Shown here: positions 9,049 to 17,680 of the stretch, piece after piece | Numbering within the stretch: position 1 is the first letter of the stretch | Layout: each line of letters starts with the position of its first letter | Source: Ruegeria intermedia | GTDB taxonomy: Bacteria > Pseudomonadota > Alphaproteobacteria > Rhodobacterales > Rhodobacteraceae | DNA: 64,000 nucleotides | Direction: 5' to 3' | Assembly: GCF_900129345.1 (NCBI RefSeq) | Contig: NZ_FQVK01000008.1 | Location: 79,469-143,468, forward strand | The notes under the pieces: model-generated | Seen by the model: the letters and a program-made list of their open reading frames with translations, nothing else | Told to the model about the DNA's origin: nothing | Database searches by the model: none | Made by a program: the position numbers and the translations under genes

Positions 9049-9310
9049 CGGTTTTCTCCATCATTGCATTGAACAGGGTTTCCGACAGCCCGATCCCGCC
9101 GGCCCGGGCCATTTGCAGTGCCTGCTGCTGAACCAGAAACGACGAGAACTGGTCTTCGCCCGCGCCGCCGCTGAAGGATTGGCGGGCCTGCCCCATGCCG
9201 GCGGCCTTCAACATCTCGGCAAGAAACGTCGCCTCCAGCTCGACCGCAGCGGCCTTGAGCTTGTTCGCCACGTCCGGGCGAGGTGTTTGGGTGAGTGCTG
9301 AAATCATCAT
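9038..9310 (-). CDS. flgJ: Rod-binding protein FlgJ/CheL (short form without muramidase)
   Basis: A 90-residue protein that consists only of the rod-binding domain of FlgJ: VANKLKAAAVELEATFLAEMLKAAG, then GGAGEDQFSSFLVQQQALQMA, then the final GIGLSETLFNAM. In alphaproteobacteria the peptidoglycan hydrolase domain is missing and the gene is often called cheL. The start is the ATG at 9310, with GGAG six bases upstream; an upstream TTG is less likely. It scaffolds rod assembly in the periplasm. It overlaps the FlgN-like gene and diverges from fliK-flgD. Confidence 0.88.
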   Translation of the reverse strand: MMISALTQTPRPDVANKLKAAAVELEATFLAEMLKAAGMGQARQSFSGGAGEDQFSSFLVQQQALQMARAGGIGLSETLFNAMMEKTDAE

Positions 9311-9360
9311 GCGCAACTCCGAAAATTGTCAGAAACTTTCCCGATGAAAGCGAAGAGCGG

Positions 9361-9376
9361 TTAAAATAAACGTAAC
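9361..9376 (+). promoter_or_regulatory. Candidate CtrA box before fliK
   Basis: TTAA, seven bases, then GTAAC lies 46-61 bases before the fliK start and about 50 before flgJ. It is one base from the CtrA consensus TTAA-N7-TTAAC. CtrA controls flagellar genes in many Rhodobacteraceae. A single near-match is weak evidence. Confidence 0.35.
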
Positions 9377-9421
9377 TTCCTGCGGGCAGGTTCGGTTCAT
9401 GCAGACGGAGCCGGAGCAAAA

Positions 9422-10651
9422 ATGCCCAACCCACTGACAGTGAGTCCCGACCAAGCGACGAAAAGCGCCGCTTCGTCGGCGACCAAAAGCAAAAAGCCCG
9501 AGCCGGAGAAAGCCTTTGCGGACTTCGTGGCCGAATTGCAGCCATCCGACCGGGAACAACCGGACGCGGAGGCGGAACCGGTCGTCGTCCCTGACGGGGT
9601 GGCCGTGCAGGACGGGGATCTGGAAATCACCCAGGGCGAGTCGGTCGTTTCGGAAGACCTTCCGGCGAGTCCGGACAACGCGGCGGAGATGCTGCCGCCT
9701 CCACCTCAGGGACATCAGGGATCGAAACCGGTTCCGCACGACGCGGTCACCGCACCGGGTGCTCCGGCCATCGGCGAGGCTTCCAAGACGATCAAGTCCG
9801 CCATGACAGACAGCCAAGGGGTGTCGGTCGTGGCGCCTCGGACGGGGTCGTTGCAAGAACACACTTCCGCCACGACCCCCGAGCCGCCTTTCCAGACCGC
9901 TGGTCCACCGTCTCCGACCACGCGGGGCGAGACGGCCGTCCAGGCCTTGCTGCTTCGCCCCGGATCGCCTGATGGGCAACGCGGCCTGCGCACCGCTTCG
10001 GAAACGCCTCGGACCGAGGCGACCCACCCCAGACCGGCTTCCGGTCAGCGCCCCATCGTTGCGCCCACCAACATGGTGACGGCAGCCGCGACACTGTCGC
10101 CCGACCAATCCCGCCTGCCGCTGTCGCCGGTTCAGCCTGACACGCAGGACCTGCCCGAGGATCTGGGCGAGGCGCCTCAGCTGGTGCAGCCATCTGCCGC
10201 CCGCACCGCACATGAAAGCATGCCACCGTCGGCCGTGCCGCATCGCGCCTCGGGCGCGGAATTGGCCAGGTCGATCGCCAGCCAGATTTCGGCGTCGGTT
10301 GCCGCGAGAGCGGGAGGCGGCATCGAGCTGCAGCTCAACCCCGAAGAGCTGGGACGAATCTCGATCACGATGATGGGCCGGGAAGACGGCATCCACCTGG
10401 TGATTTCCGCCGAACGGCCGGAAACCCTGGATCTGATGCGCCGCCACATCTCGTTGCTGTCGACCGAATTCCAGCAACTGGGATATGGGGGCCTCGACTT
10501 CGATTCGAATGGAGCCGCCGGGTCCGAAACGCACGAGGATGCGAGACATCAGGGCGCTTTTCAAACCGACGCGGATCCCGGTTCGCCCGACACCGATTCT
10601 CCGGCGCCACGCCGGCCCGACCCTTCGCGCTCACTCGACCTGAGGTTGTAG
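9422..10651 (+). CDS. fliK: Flagellar hook-length control protein FliK
   Basis: A 409-residue protein. The N-terminal 250 residues are low-complexity, rich in Pro, Ala, Glu and Ser, as expected of the unstructured ruler part. The C-terminal domain, about residues 285-365, has the conserved FliK signature GGIELQLNPEELGRISI and then LVISAERPETLDLMRRH. FliK is exported during hook growth and switches the export gate from hook to filament substrates. The start ATG has GGAGCCGGAG upstream. Four bases separate it from flgD, with which it forms an operon. It diverges from flgJ, with a possible CtrA box between them. Confidence 0.93.
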   Translation: MPNPLTVSPDQATKSAASSATKSKKPEPEKAFADFVAELQPSDREQPDAEAEPVVVPDGVAVQDGDLEITQGESVVSEDLPASPDNAAEMLPPPPQGHQGSKPVPHDAVTAPGAPAIGEASKTIKSAMTDSQGVSVVAPRTGSLQEHTSATTPEPPFQTAGPPSPTTRGETAVQALLLRPGSPDGQRGLRTASETPRTEATHPRPASGQRPIVAPTNMVTAAATLSPDQSRLPLSPVQPDTQDLPEDLGEAPQLVQPSAARTAHESMPPSAVPHRASGAELARSIASQISASVAARAGGGIELQLNPEELGRISITMMGREDGIHLVISAERPETLDLMRRHISLLSTEFQQLGYGGLDFDSNGAAGSETHEDARHQGAFQTDADPGSPDTDSPAPRRPDPSRSLDLRL

Positions 10652-10655
10652 ACCC

Positions 10656-11321
10656 ATGATCAACGCCACCACCCCTGCGACGCAGACTGCCGCTCAGGGA
10701 CAAGCCACGACCCAATCGCAGAGTTCGGGCCTGGCATCCGATTTCGAAACCTTCCTGCTTATGCTGACCACGCAAGCACGGAACCAGGATCCGCTCGAGC
10801 CGCTCAATTCCTCGGAATATGCCGCCCAGCTGGCGCAGTTTTCGATGGTCGAACAGCAGGTCCAGACAAATGAGCTGCTGACCGGGCTGTCCGCAGCACT
10901 GAACGGCGCGAATCTCGATGAACTGTCCGGTTGGGTCGGGGTCGAGGTACGGGCGCCCGCCGCATTTCACTTTGACGGACAACCGCGAACGGTCTTTGCC
11001 GATGCCGACCTCGACGCCGACAAGGCCGTGCTTGTCATACGCGACGTCAATGGTGACGTGGTCACCCGGCTGGACGTTCCCGCAACGGATCGGCAATTCG
11101 TCTGGTCCGGTCTGGACATCACGGGCACACCGGTCGCCGAAGGGACGTATACCGCCAGTCTGGAAAGCTACAAGGGCGACGATCTGCTGTCCCAGCAGCC
11201 GGCCGCGGCCTACAGCCGCGTGGTCGAAGCGCAGTTGGATGAAGGGGGAATCGTGCTGATGCTGGACAGCGGCGCGTCACTTTCGGCGAACGAAGTCACG
11301 GCCGTGCGCGCGGGCGCTTGA
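10656..11321 (+). CDS. flgD: Flagellar hook capping/scaffold protein FlgD
   Basis: A 221-residue FlgD. The N-terminal capping motif is clear: DFETFLLMLTTQARNQDPLE followed by SSEYAAQLAQFSMVEQQVQTN. The C-terminal part (about 100-200) carries the FlgD Ig-like/Tudor domain with VTRLDVPATDRQFVWSGLD and VAEGTYTASLES. FlgD caps the growing hook and is needed for FlgE polymerisation outside the cell. It follows fliK after only four bases and is the last flagellar gene in this block. Confidence 0.94.
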   Translation: MINATTPATQTAAQGQATTQSQSSGLASDFETFLLMLTTQARNQDPLEPLNSSEYAAQLAQFSMVEQQVQTNELLTGLSAALNGANLDELSGWVGVEVRAPAAFHFDGQPRTVFADADLDADKAVLVIRDVNGDVVTRLDVPATDRQFVWSGLDITGTPVAEGTYTASLESYKGDDLLSQQPAAAYSRVVEAQLDEGGIVLMLDSGASLSANEVTAVRAGA

Positions 11322-11397
11322 ACTTGGTTGACGCGCGGGCCAAAGCTGGGCGCATCCGGATTCGCAATCGAAGGGTGCCGCCCTGTCCCAGCTTCTC

Positions 11398-12252
11398 TTG
11401 CCACCATCAGGCCTTGTCGAGCATCTTTTTCAAGGTGGCTTGATTGTCCATGGGGCCAGCTTTCAGACGCTGTATGGTGGGCGGACCAACCGGGTGTGGA
11501 AAATCATGGACCGTGGCCGGGACAAGGTTCTCAAGCTGTATGACACGACCGAGGACAATCCGCTGTTCCGCAATGATGCACGGCTTGAAGCGGCCTGCCT
11601 GCGGGCACTGTCGGAAACGGGTATGGCGCCTCGGCTGCGTGCTTCGGGACATTTCGGAAAGGACGGTTGGGTATTGTATGACCATGCGCCGGGCGCCCCG
11701 TGGCAGAAGGGTGTCGAATGTGTCGCCCGGTTGCTGCGACGCCTGCACGACATGGACCCGTCTGTTGCCGCGCCTGCCGGTCGAAACGGCAGTGCCGAAC
11801 TTGCGCGCCATGGCTCGGAAATTCTGAATCTCTGCCACGACAAGCGCCGAAAGACGTTGCAAAGCCTGATGCCAGGAACGCGCGTTCCGCCAACAGCGCG
11901 GACTTGCCTGATCCATGGCGACCCTGTGGCCGGCAACATCTTGACCTCGCCTTCGGGGGCGATGCTGATCGATTGGCAATGCCCCGCGGTCGGGGACCGA
12001 TGTGAGGATCTGGCCCTGTTTCTGTCGCCCGCGATGCAGCTGATTTACCGCGGCCGGCCTCTGACCCACGATCAGGAATTCCAGTTCCTGCAGGCCTATG
12101 GCTGCCCGGAAACCGCCGGACGATACCGTGAGCTCAAACCCTGGTACGCTTGGCGGATGGCGGCCTATTGTCTGTGGCGGTTCGAAAACGGCGCCCCGGC
12201 ATATGAGGGCGGATTGATGCTGGAACTGGCTGGGCTGGCGGAGGCCCGCTAG
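11398..12252 (+). CDS. Aminoglycoside/choline-type phosphotransferase family protein
   Basis: A protein of up to 284 residues with the APH kinase fold. The Brenner motif CLIHGDPVAGNIL holds the catalytic Asp and metal-binding Asn, and LIDWQCPAVGDRCEDLA holds the DFG-equivalent Asp. The N-lobe (TNRVWKI...KVLKLYD) has the ATP-binding Lys. Such kinases act on choline, thiamine, sugars or lipopolysaccharide precursors; the substrate cannot be told. The start is uncertain: TTG at 11398 has no good ribosome site, and another TTG at 11440 follows AAGGTGG. It converges with the FAD oxidase gene with a six-base gap, and it is not evidently part of the flagellar operon. Confidence 0.75.
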   Translation: MPPSGLVEHLFQGGLIVHGASFQTLYGGRTNRVWKIMDRGRDKVLKLYDTTEDNPLFRNDARLEAACLRALSETGMAPRLRASGHFGKDGWVLYDHAPGAPWQKGVECVARLLRRLHDMDPSVAAPAGRNGSAELARHGSEILNLCHDKRRKTLQSLMPGTRVPPTARTCLIHGDPVAGNILTSPSGAMLIDWQCPAVGDRCEDLALFLSPAMQLIYRGRPLTHDQEFQFLQAYGCPETAGRYRELKPWYAWRMAAYCLWRFENGAPAYEGGLMLELAGLAEAR

Positions 12253-12258
12253 ACCGGA

Positions 12259-13560
12259 TCAAAGATCCGCCAATGCCATGGCCGCATAGGCCGGCGGCAT
12301 CAACAGGCGCCGCCATCGGCCCAGCGAAAACCGCCCCGGCGCGCGCGCGATTGGATCGGGGATGTTCGCATCCTGCCCCAGGGCCAACTGCGCAAGGGCG
12401 CGGCCGCAAAACGTGCCCATTGCAACGCCGTTGCCGTGATAGGCCAGCCCCGCGAACATGCCGGGCTGATCGGCGACCGGCCCAGCAAACGGCACCAGAT
12501 CGCGGGCAAGGCATACCATTCCCGACCACAGATGCGTTGCCTCGACCCCCGCCCAGGCCGGAAACATGCTGGCGAAATCCCGCACCACCTTGCGCCGGAT
12601 CGCACGCTCGGCCCGGGGCGAGGACATCAGACCGCCGCGCATTCCGAACAGGAACCGGTTGTCCGGCATCAGCCGGAAATAATGCAGCAGGTTGCGCGTA
12701 TCGTAGACCATCTGGCGCGACGTCCAGCCCTGCGCCTGCAACTCGGCCTCGGACAGCGGGCGCGTGACCATGACCGTCGACTGTGCCGGCATGTAGCGAC
12801 CCGACAACCAGCCGGGCATGTCCTCGCTGGAGTATCCGTTGGTGCAGATCAGAACGGTTTCCGACCGCACGGAGCCGCGCGGGAGCGCGAGTGCGAACCC
12901 GAATCCCGCACGCCGGACATCCTGCACCGGGCTGCGCTGAAACAGGCGTGCGCCCTGCGCCTGTGCGGCCTTGGCAAGACCGAACAGGTATTTGCGCGGG
13001 TTCAGTGCAAACCCGACCGGGTCGGTATACCCGCCGAAAAAGCGCCCACACAGCCCAAGGCCCGGCAGGTCGTGGGTTTCGTGCAAAATACCGTCCGGCC
13101 CGGCATCGCGCCGCAGCGCCTCCATCGCCCGCGGCGTGTGGGCCAATTGCGTCTCGCCCTGCGAATGCACATCCGCGTGAATGCCATGCGACGCCAGAAG
13201 CTCGGCAACCAGCGCCACCGCGTCCGCCTCGGCTTGCGCATAAGCCTCGGCCGCTGCGGGGCCGTATCTGCGCGCCAGGGTCGCATGGCCCAGTTTCGAT
13301 CCGCCCTTGCAGCAAAACCCCCCGTTGCGCCCCGAGGCACCCCAGCCCGGCGTTTCCGCCTCGAACACGGCGACCGAAACGCCCTGCTGCGCCAGATGCA
13401 GCGCGGCCGACATGCCGGTGAACCCGCCGCCGATTATCGCGACGTCCACCGATAGATCGCCTTCATGCACCGGCCAGTCAGGGCCTGGCACGGTTTCATC
13501 CCACCAACACCCCGCGCGCGGGCCGGGGCCATAGGTGTAGGCCGGAAAGATCCGTTTCAT
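12259..13560 (-). CDS. FAD-dependent amine oxidase (PuuB/DadA-like)
   Basis: A 433-residue flavoprotein of the D-amino-acid-oxidase fold. The FAD-binding Rossmann motif GGGFTG is at residues 44-49 (VAIIGGGFTGMSAALHLA), followed by WGASGRNGG, typical of gamma-glutamylputrescine oxidase-like enzymes. The C-terminus carries YHGNGVAMGTFCGRAL, the second FAD contact. It overlaps potI by ATGA and is therefore the last gene of the polyamine transport operon, which points to oxidation of putrescine or its gamma-glutamyl derivative. No gamma-glutamylputrescine synthetase is in the window, so the exact substrate is open. Confidence 0.82.
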   Translation of the reverse strand: MKRIFPAYTYGPGPRAGCWWDETVPGPDWPVHEGDLSVDVAIIGGGFTGMSAALHLAQQGVSVAVFEAETPGWGASGRNGGFCCKGGSKLGHATLARRYGPAAAEAYAQAEADAVALVAELLASHGIHADVHSQGETQLAHTPRAMEALRRDAGPDGILHETHDLPGLGLCGRFFGGYTDPVGFALNPRKYLFGLAKAAQAQGARLFQRSPVQDVRRAGFGFALALPRGSVRSETVLICTNGYSSEDMPGWLSGRYMPAQSTVMVTRPLSEAELQAQGWTSRQMVYDTRNLLHYFRLMPDNRFLFGMRGGLMSSPRAERAIRRKVVRDFASMFPAWAGVEATHLWSGMVCLARDLVPFAGPVADQPGMFAGLAYHGNGVAMGTFCGRALAQLALGQDANIPDPIARAPGRFSLGRWRRLLMPPAYAAMALADL

Positions 13561-14375
13561 TCGGTACGCGCGGCGGCTTGTTCCTCTTGCCGCTGCCGGA
13601 CCATCGCCCGTTTCGATACCAGCGACGCGGAAATCACGCCGACGGTGACCACGGCGATCATGATGGTCGACAGCGCGTTGATTTCCGGGCTGACGCCCAG
13701 ACGCACGGCCGAGAAGATCTTGATCGGCAGGGTCGTGGCCGAGGGGCCGGACGTGAAGGACGCGATCACTAGGTCATCCAGCGACAGGGTGAAGGCCAGC
13801 AACCACCCCGAGATCACCGCCGGCGCGATGATCGGCAGCGTCACCAACCGAAAGGCCTGCGCCGGCGAGCAGCCCAGATCCAGCGCCGCCTCTTCCAACG
13901 ACCGGTCGAACGTCACCAGCCGCGAGGACACCACGACCGAGACGTAGCACATCGAAAAGGTCGTATGCGCCAGCACGATGGTCAGGATGCCCCGGTCCAG
14001 CCCGATGCCGATGAACAGCAGCAGCAGCGACAGGCCGGTGATCACCTCGGGCATCACCAGCGGTGCGTAGATCATCCCGGAAAACAGCGTGCGGCCGAAG
14101 AACCGCCCGCCGCGCACCATGACATAGGCGGCCATGGTGCCCAGAATGGTCGCCAGCGTCGACGAGAACACGGCAACGCGCAACGTGACCCAGGCCGCAT
14201 CCAGAAACGCCTGGTTCTGCATCAGCTCGCCATACCATTTGGTCGAGAACCCGGCCCAGACCGTGACCAGCTTGCTTTCATTGAAGCTGAAGATGATAAG
14301 GATCACCATCGGGATGTACAGAAACGCAAAGCCCAGCGTCAGCGAGACCGTGTTGAACCAGCTCAGTCTGTTCAT
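13557..14375 (-). CDS. potI: Polyamine ABC transporter permease PotI
   Basis: A 272-residue inner-membrane permease starting MNRLSWFNTVSLTLG at 14375, where the ATG overlaps the potH stop. Six membrane segments are visible (for example FAFLYIPMVILIIF, LPLV-type regions and VISGWLLAFTLSL). The EAA loop that docks on the ATPase is at EEAALDLGCSPAQAFRLVTLP. It pairs with PotH to form the channel for putrescine. A frame extending to 14504 was rejected because it runs into potH. Overlaps with both neighbours show tight co-translation. Confidence 0.92.
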   Translation of the reverse strand: MNRLSWFNTVSLTLGFAFLYIPMVILIIFSFNESKLVTVWAGFSTKWYGELMQNQAFLDAAWVTLRVAVFSSTLATILGTMAAYVMVRGGRFFGRTLFSGMIYAPLVMPEVITGLSLLLLFIGIGLDRGILTIVLAHTTFSMCYVSVVVSSRLVTFDRSLEEAALDLGCSPAQAFRLVTLPIIAPAVISGWLLAFTLSLDDLVIASFTSGPSATTLPIKIFSAVRLGVSPEINALSTIMIAVVTVGVISASLVSKRAMVRQRQEEQAAARTE

Positions 14376-15262
14376 TGCTCGGCCTCCGCCTGTTTCTGCT
14401 GGTTGCGCTGGAACAGCACGATCGGGATCACCAGGATCAGCAGCAGGATCACCGCAACGGCGCTGGCCACCGGCCAGTCGCGGTTCGAGAAGAACTCCTC
14501 CCACAAGACCTTGCCGATCATCAGCGTGCCCGACCCGCCCAGCAGCGAGGGGATCACGAATTCACCGATCACCGGGATCATCACCAGGAAACATCCCGCA
14601 ATGATGCCCGGGCGCGACAGCGGGATGGTCACCAGCCAGAAGGCCTGCATGCGCGAACAGCCCAGATCCTCGGCCGCCTCGATCAGCGAGCCGTCCAGCC
14701 GGTCGAGCGCGGCATAGATCGGCAGGATCATGAACGGCAGATAGGTGTAGACGATGCCGATATATACGGCCGTCTGCGTGTTCAGAATGGTCAGCGGGGT
14801 CGAGATGATGCCCGTCCACAGCAGGAACTGGTTCAGGTAGCCTTCGTTCGACAGGATCCCCATCCACGCATAGACGCGGATCAGGAACGAGGTCCAGAAC
14901 GGCAGGATCACCAGCATCATCAGCGTCGGGCGCCATTCCTCGGGCGCGCGGGCCATGCCATAGGCGATGGGATAGCCCACCAGCAGGGTCAGCGAGGTCG
15001 CGATCAGCGCGATCTTGACGCTGGACAGGTAGGCTTTCCAGTACAGGTCGTCCTCGGTCAGCCAGACGAAATTCTCGAAATCCAGCTGGCTGACGAATTC
15101 CTTGATCCCGGCCCAGCCCTGCGACAGATCAAGGGTCGGGGTGTAGGGCGGGATCGCAAGCGCGATGTCCGACAGCGAGATCTTCAACACGATGAAGAAC
15201 GGCACCAGGAACAGGGCCAGCAGCCAGACATAGGGAATGGCGATCAGGACCGCGCGGCGCAT
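14372..15262 (-). CDS. potH: Polyamine ABC transporter permease PotH
   Basis: A 296-residue permease starting MRRAVLIAIPYVWLLALFL at 15262. The start shares one base with the potG stop (TGATG). It has the expected periplasmic loop after the first membrane segment, five further segments, and the EAA loop IEAAEDLGCSRMQAFWLVTIP. Together with PotI it forms the membrane channel of a putrescine importer of the PotFGHI type. The alternative start at 15322 is rejected because it overlaps potG by 60 bases with unrelated sequence. Confidence 0.92.
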   Translation of the reverse strand: MRRAVLIAIPYVWLLALFLVPFFIVLKISLSDIALAIPPYTPTLDLSQGWAGIKEFVSQLDFENFVWLTEDDLYWKAYLSSVKIALIATSLTLLVGYPIAYGMARAPEEWRPTLMMLVILPFWTSFLIRVYAWMGILSNEGYLNQFLLWTGIISTPLTILNTQTAVYIGIVYTYLPFMILPIYAALDRLDGSLIEAAEDLGCSRMQAFWLVTIPLSRPGIIAGCFLVMIPVIGEFVIPSLLGGSGTLMIGKVLWEEFFSNRDWPVASAVAVILLLILVIPIVLFQRNQQKQAEAEQ

Positions 15263-16389
15263 CAATCTGCCAGCAGAACCGCCGCCGTGGCCGTCCAGGA
15301 CAGCCAGACAGGGTCTTCCCAAGTAAAGGACCGGCGCGAGATTCGGCGGGTATTGGCCGTCTGCGCCTTGATGATGATGCCGTTGGACAGCTCGACGTAA
15401 TAGGTGGACAGATTGCCCAGATAGGCGATGTCATGCACCTTGCCCTGCACGGCGTTGACGGCATCGGCGGGGCGCTCGGCCGAGATGGTCACCTTTTCGG
15501 GCCGGATGGCCAGGTGGCAGGTCTGACCGTCGGCAAATCGGCTGGCCGATGTCGCGGTCAGCGGCGGCTGGCCCTCGGCCCAGTCGATGCGATAGGTGTC
15601 CGCGCCGGTCGAAGTGGCGCGGCCCTGTATGATGTTCACGTCCCCGATGAAATCGGCGACATAGACGGAATTGGGGTTTTCATAGATGCGGTCGGGCGTG
15701 GCGACCTGCATCAGCTTGCCCTGATCCATCACCGCAACACGGCTGGCGACCGTCATCGCCTCTTCCTGGTCGTGGGTCACGATCACGAAGGTGGTGCCGG
15801 TCTTTTCCTGAATGTCCATCAGTTCGAACTGGGTGTCCTGGCGCAGCTTCTTGTCCAGCGCGCCCAGCGGCTCGTCCAACAACAGCAGTTTCGGCGCCTT
15901 GGCCAGCGACCGGGCCAGCGCCACGCGCTGCCGCTGCCCGCCGGAAATCTGGTGCGGCTTGCGGCGGGCGAATTTTTCAAGCCGGGTCAGGCGCAGCATT
16001 TCCTCGACCCGGTCTTCCAGATCATGCTTGGGCATGTTGTCCCGGCGCAGGCCAAAGGCGATGTTGTCCCACACATTCAGGTGCGGAAACAGCGCGTAGG
16101 ACTGGAACATCATGTTGACCGCCCGTTTGTTCGGCGGGACCGGGTCGATGTCCTGACCGCTCAGCAGAATGTGGCCTTCGGTGGGTTTCTCGAACCCGGC
16201 CAGCATCCGCATCATCGTGGTCTTGCCACAGCCCGACGGGCCAAGCAGGGCAAAGAATTCTCGTTCGAAGATATCCAGCGACAGGTTGTCGATGGCCGTG
16301 AATCCCCCAAATCGCTTGGTCACGTTCTTGAACTGGATCAACGGTTTCGCCTGTGGGTCGTCCCACGGCGCAAAGACGGTAGAGTTCAA
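15262..16389 (-). CDS. potG: Polyamine ABC transporter ATPase PotG
   Basis: A 375-residue ABC ATPase. Walker A is GPSGCGKTTM (about residues 50-59), the Q-loop is FQSYALFPHLNV, the signature is ISGGQRQRVALARSLA, Walker B is LLLLDEPLGALD, and the switch His is in IVTHDQEEA. The C-terminal 130 residues form the TOBE regulatory domain (IRPEKVTISAERP). It energises the PotH/PotI channel on the cytoplasmic side. It is separated from potF by 74 bases holding a perfect 11-pair hairpin, and overlaps potH. Confidence 0.94.
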   Translation of the reverse strand: MNSTVFAPWDDPQAKPLIQFKNVTKRFGGFTAIDNLSLDIFEREFFALLGPSGCGKTTMMRMLAGFEKPTEGHILLSGQDIDPVPPNKRAVNMMFQSYALFPHLNVWDNIAFGLRRDNMPKHDLEDRVEEMLRLTRLEKFARRKPHQISGGQRQRVALARSLAKAPKLLLLDEPLGALDKKLRQDTQFELMDIQEKTGTTFVIVTHDQEEAMTVASRVAVMDQGKLMQVATPDRIYENPNSVYVADFIGDVNIIQGRATSTGADTYRIDWAEGQPPLTATSASRFADGQTCHLAIRPEKVTISAERPADAVNAVQGKVHDIAYLGNLSTYYVELSNGIIIKAQTANTRRISRRSFTWEDPVWLSWTATAAVLLAD

Positions 16390-16422
16390 AGGGGCCCCCG
16401 TAAGTCAGCCGGAACTGGGAAT

Positions 16423-16451
16423 GCGCAAGGCGGGCGGTCGCCGCCTTGCGC
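16423..16451 (-). other. Perfect 11-pair hairpin between potF and potG
   Basis: GCGCAAGGCGG (16423-16433) and CCGCCTTGCGC (16441-16451) around a seven-base loop. No T-run follows on the minus strand. The likely role is to protect the 3' end of potF mRNA or reduce readthrough, so that the binding protein exceeds the membrane parts. Confidence 0.6.
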
Positions 16452-16463
16452 CCAAGCACCTGA

Positions 16464-17549
16464 TCAGGTGCCGGATTTGATCTTGGTCCACAGACGGGTC
16501 ACGACCCGCTGCACCTTGGCCGGATAGGGCCGGGTGGTGAACAGGTTCTCCAACGCGTCGGCGGGCGGATAGATCGCCGGATCTTCCAGGATCTCGGGCA
16601 GGATGAATTCCTGCGAGGCCTTGTTGCCGTTGGCGTAGTAGACATAGTTCGTGGCCGCCGCCATGTTCTGCGCGTCCATGATGAAGTTCAGGAACTTGTG
16701 CGCGCCGTCCGGATTGGGCGCATCCACAGGAATCGCCATCTGGTCGAACCACATCTGCGCGCCTTCCTTGGGCGCGTGATAGGCGATGGTCACGCCGTTG
16801 TCGGCCTCGTCCGCCCGGTCGCGGGCCTGCAGAACGTCGCCCGACCAGCCCACGGCCACGCAGATGTCGCCATTGGCCAGCGCGTTGATGTATTCGCTGC
16901 TGTGGAACTTCTGGATGTAGGGGCGTACCGCCATGAACACGCCCTCGGCCTTGGCGATCACGTCCGGATCGTGGCTGTCGGGGTCTTCACCGATATATTT
17001 CAGCGCGGCCGGGATCATCTCGGCCGGGGCATCCAGGAAATGCACGCCGCAGCCGGCCAGCTTTTCCATGTTTTCCGGGTTGAACACCAGATCCCAGCTG
17101 TCGATGGGGGCGTCCTCGCCCAGGGCTTCCTGAACCTTGCCCACGTTCACCCCGATCCCGGTGGTGCCCCACATGTAGTTGATCGAATACTCGTTGCCCG
17201 GGTCGTACTGCGCCGTGCGCTCCTCGATCACGTCCCACATGTTGGCCAGGTTCGGCAGCTTGGATTTGTCCAGCTTCTGGAACGCCCCGGCCTGGATCTG
17301 CCGTTGCAGGAACGTGCCCGAGGGCACAACCACGTCATATCCCGACCCACCGGCCAGCATCTTGGTTTCCAGAACCTCGTTGCTGTCGAACACGTCATAG
17401 ATCAGGGTCAGGCCCGTTTCTTCCTCGAACTTGGTCAGCAGCTCCTCGTCGATATAGTCCGACCAGTTGTAGACGCGCACCTCTTCCGCGAATGCGGCCG
17501 ACGTCCCCAAGGCGGCGATCGCCGTCATCGTCAGCGTTCTGATTTTCAT
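16464..17549 (-). CDS. potF: Periplasmic putrescine-binding protein PotF
   Basis: A 361-residue binding protein starting MKIRTLTMTAIAALG at 17549, with a signal peptide cut after SAAFA. The mature N-terminus VRVYNWSDYIDEELL is the hallmark of PotD/PotF proteins, and the ligand-box residues in NWSDY, the VGWSGD segment and the WFDQMAIP segment are present. It collects putrescine in the periplasm for PotGHI. It is first in a five-gene minus-strand operon (potF-G-H-I-oxidase) whose promoter region carries a TTGGATTTGATCAA element. A longer frame back to 17603 lacks a sensible signal sequence start. Confidence 0.93.
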   Translation of the reverse strand: MKIRTLTMTAIAALGTSAAFAEEVRVYNWSDYIDEELLTKFEEETGLTLIYDVFDSNEVLETKMLAGGSGYDVVVPSGTFLQRQIQAGAFQKLDKSKLPNLANMWDVIEERTAQYDPGNEYSINYMWGTTGIGVNVGKVQEALGEDAPIDSWDLVFNPENMEKLAGCGVHFLDAPAEMIPAALKYIGEDPDSHDPDVIAKAEGVFMAVRPYIQKFHSSEYINALANGDICVAVGWSGDVLQARDRADEADNGVTIAYHAPKEGAQMWFDQMAIPVDAPNPDGAHKFLNFIMDAQNMAAATNYVYYANGNKASQEFILPEILEDPAIYPPADALENLFTTRPYPAKVQRVVTRLWTKIKSGT

Positions 17550-17589
17550 GTTCTTCTCCCTGCAAGTGTACGGGCATTTTCCCGTTTTT

Positions 17590-17603
17590 TTGGATTTGAT
17601 CAA
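17590..17603. promoter_or_regulatory. Operator candidate upstream of potF
   Basis: TTGGATTTGATCAA with the palindromic core TTGATCAA, 41-54 bases before the potF start. The identical 14 bases recur at 17690-17703, and the core TTTGATCA recurs before the aminotransferase gene. Probable binding site for the GntR regulator encoded next to it. Confidence 0.6.
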
Positions 17604-17680
17604 GTTTTGCGTTTTCCGTCGATCCGTCGTATGGTTTCACGCGACTGCAAACCTGACAAGTCAGGACCATCGGGATCGAG

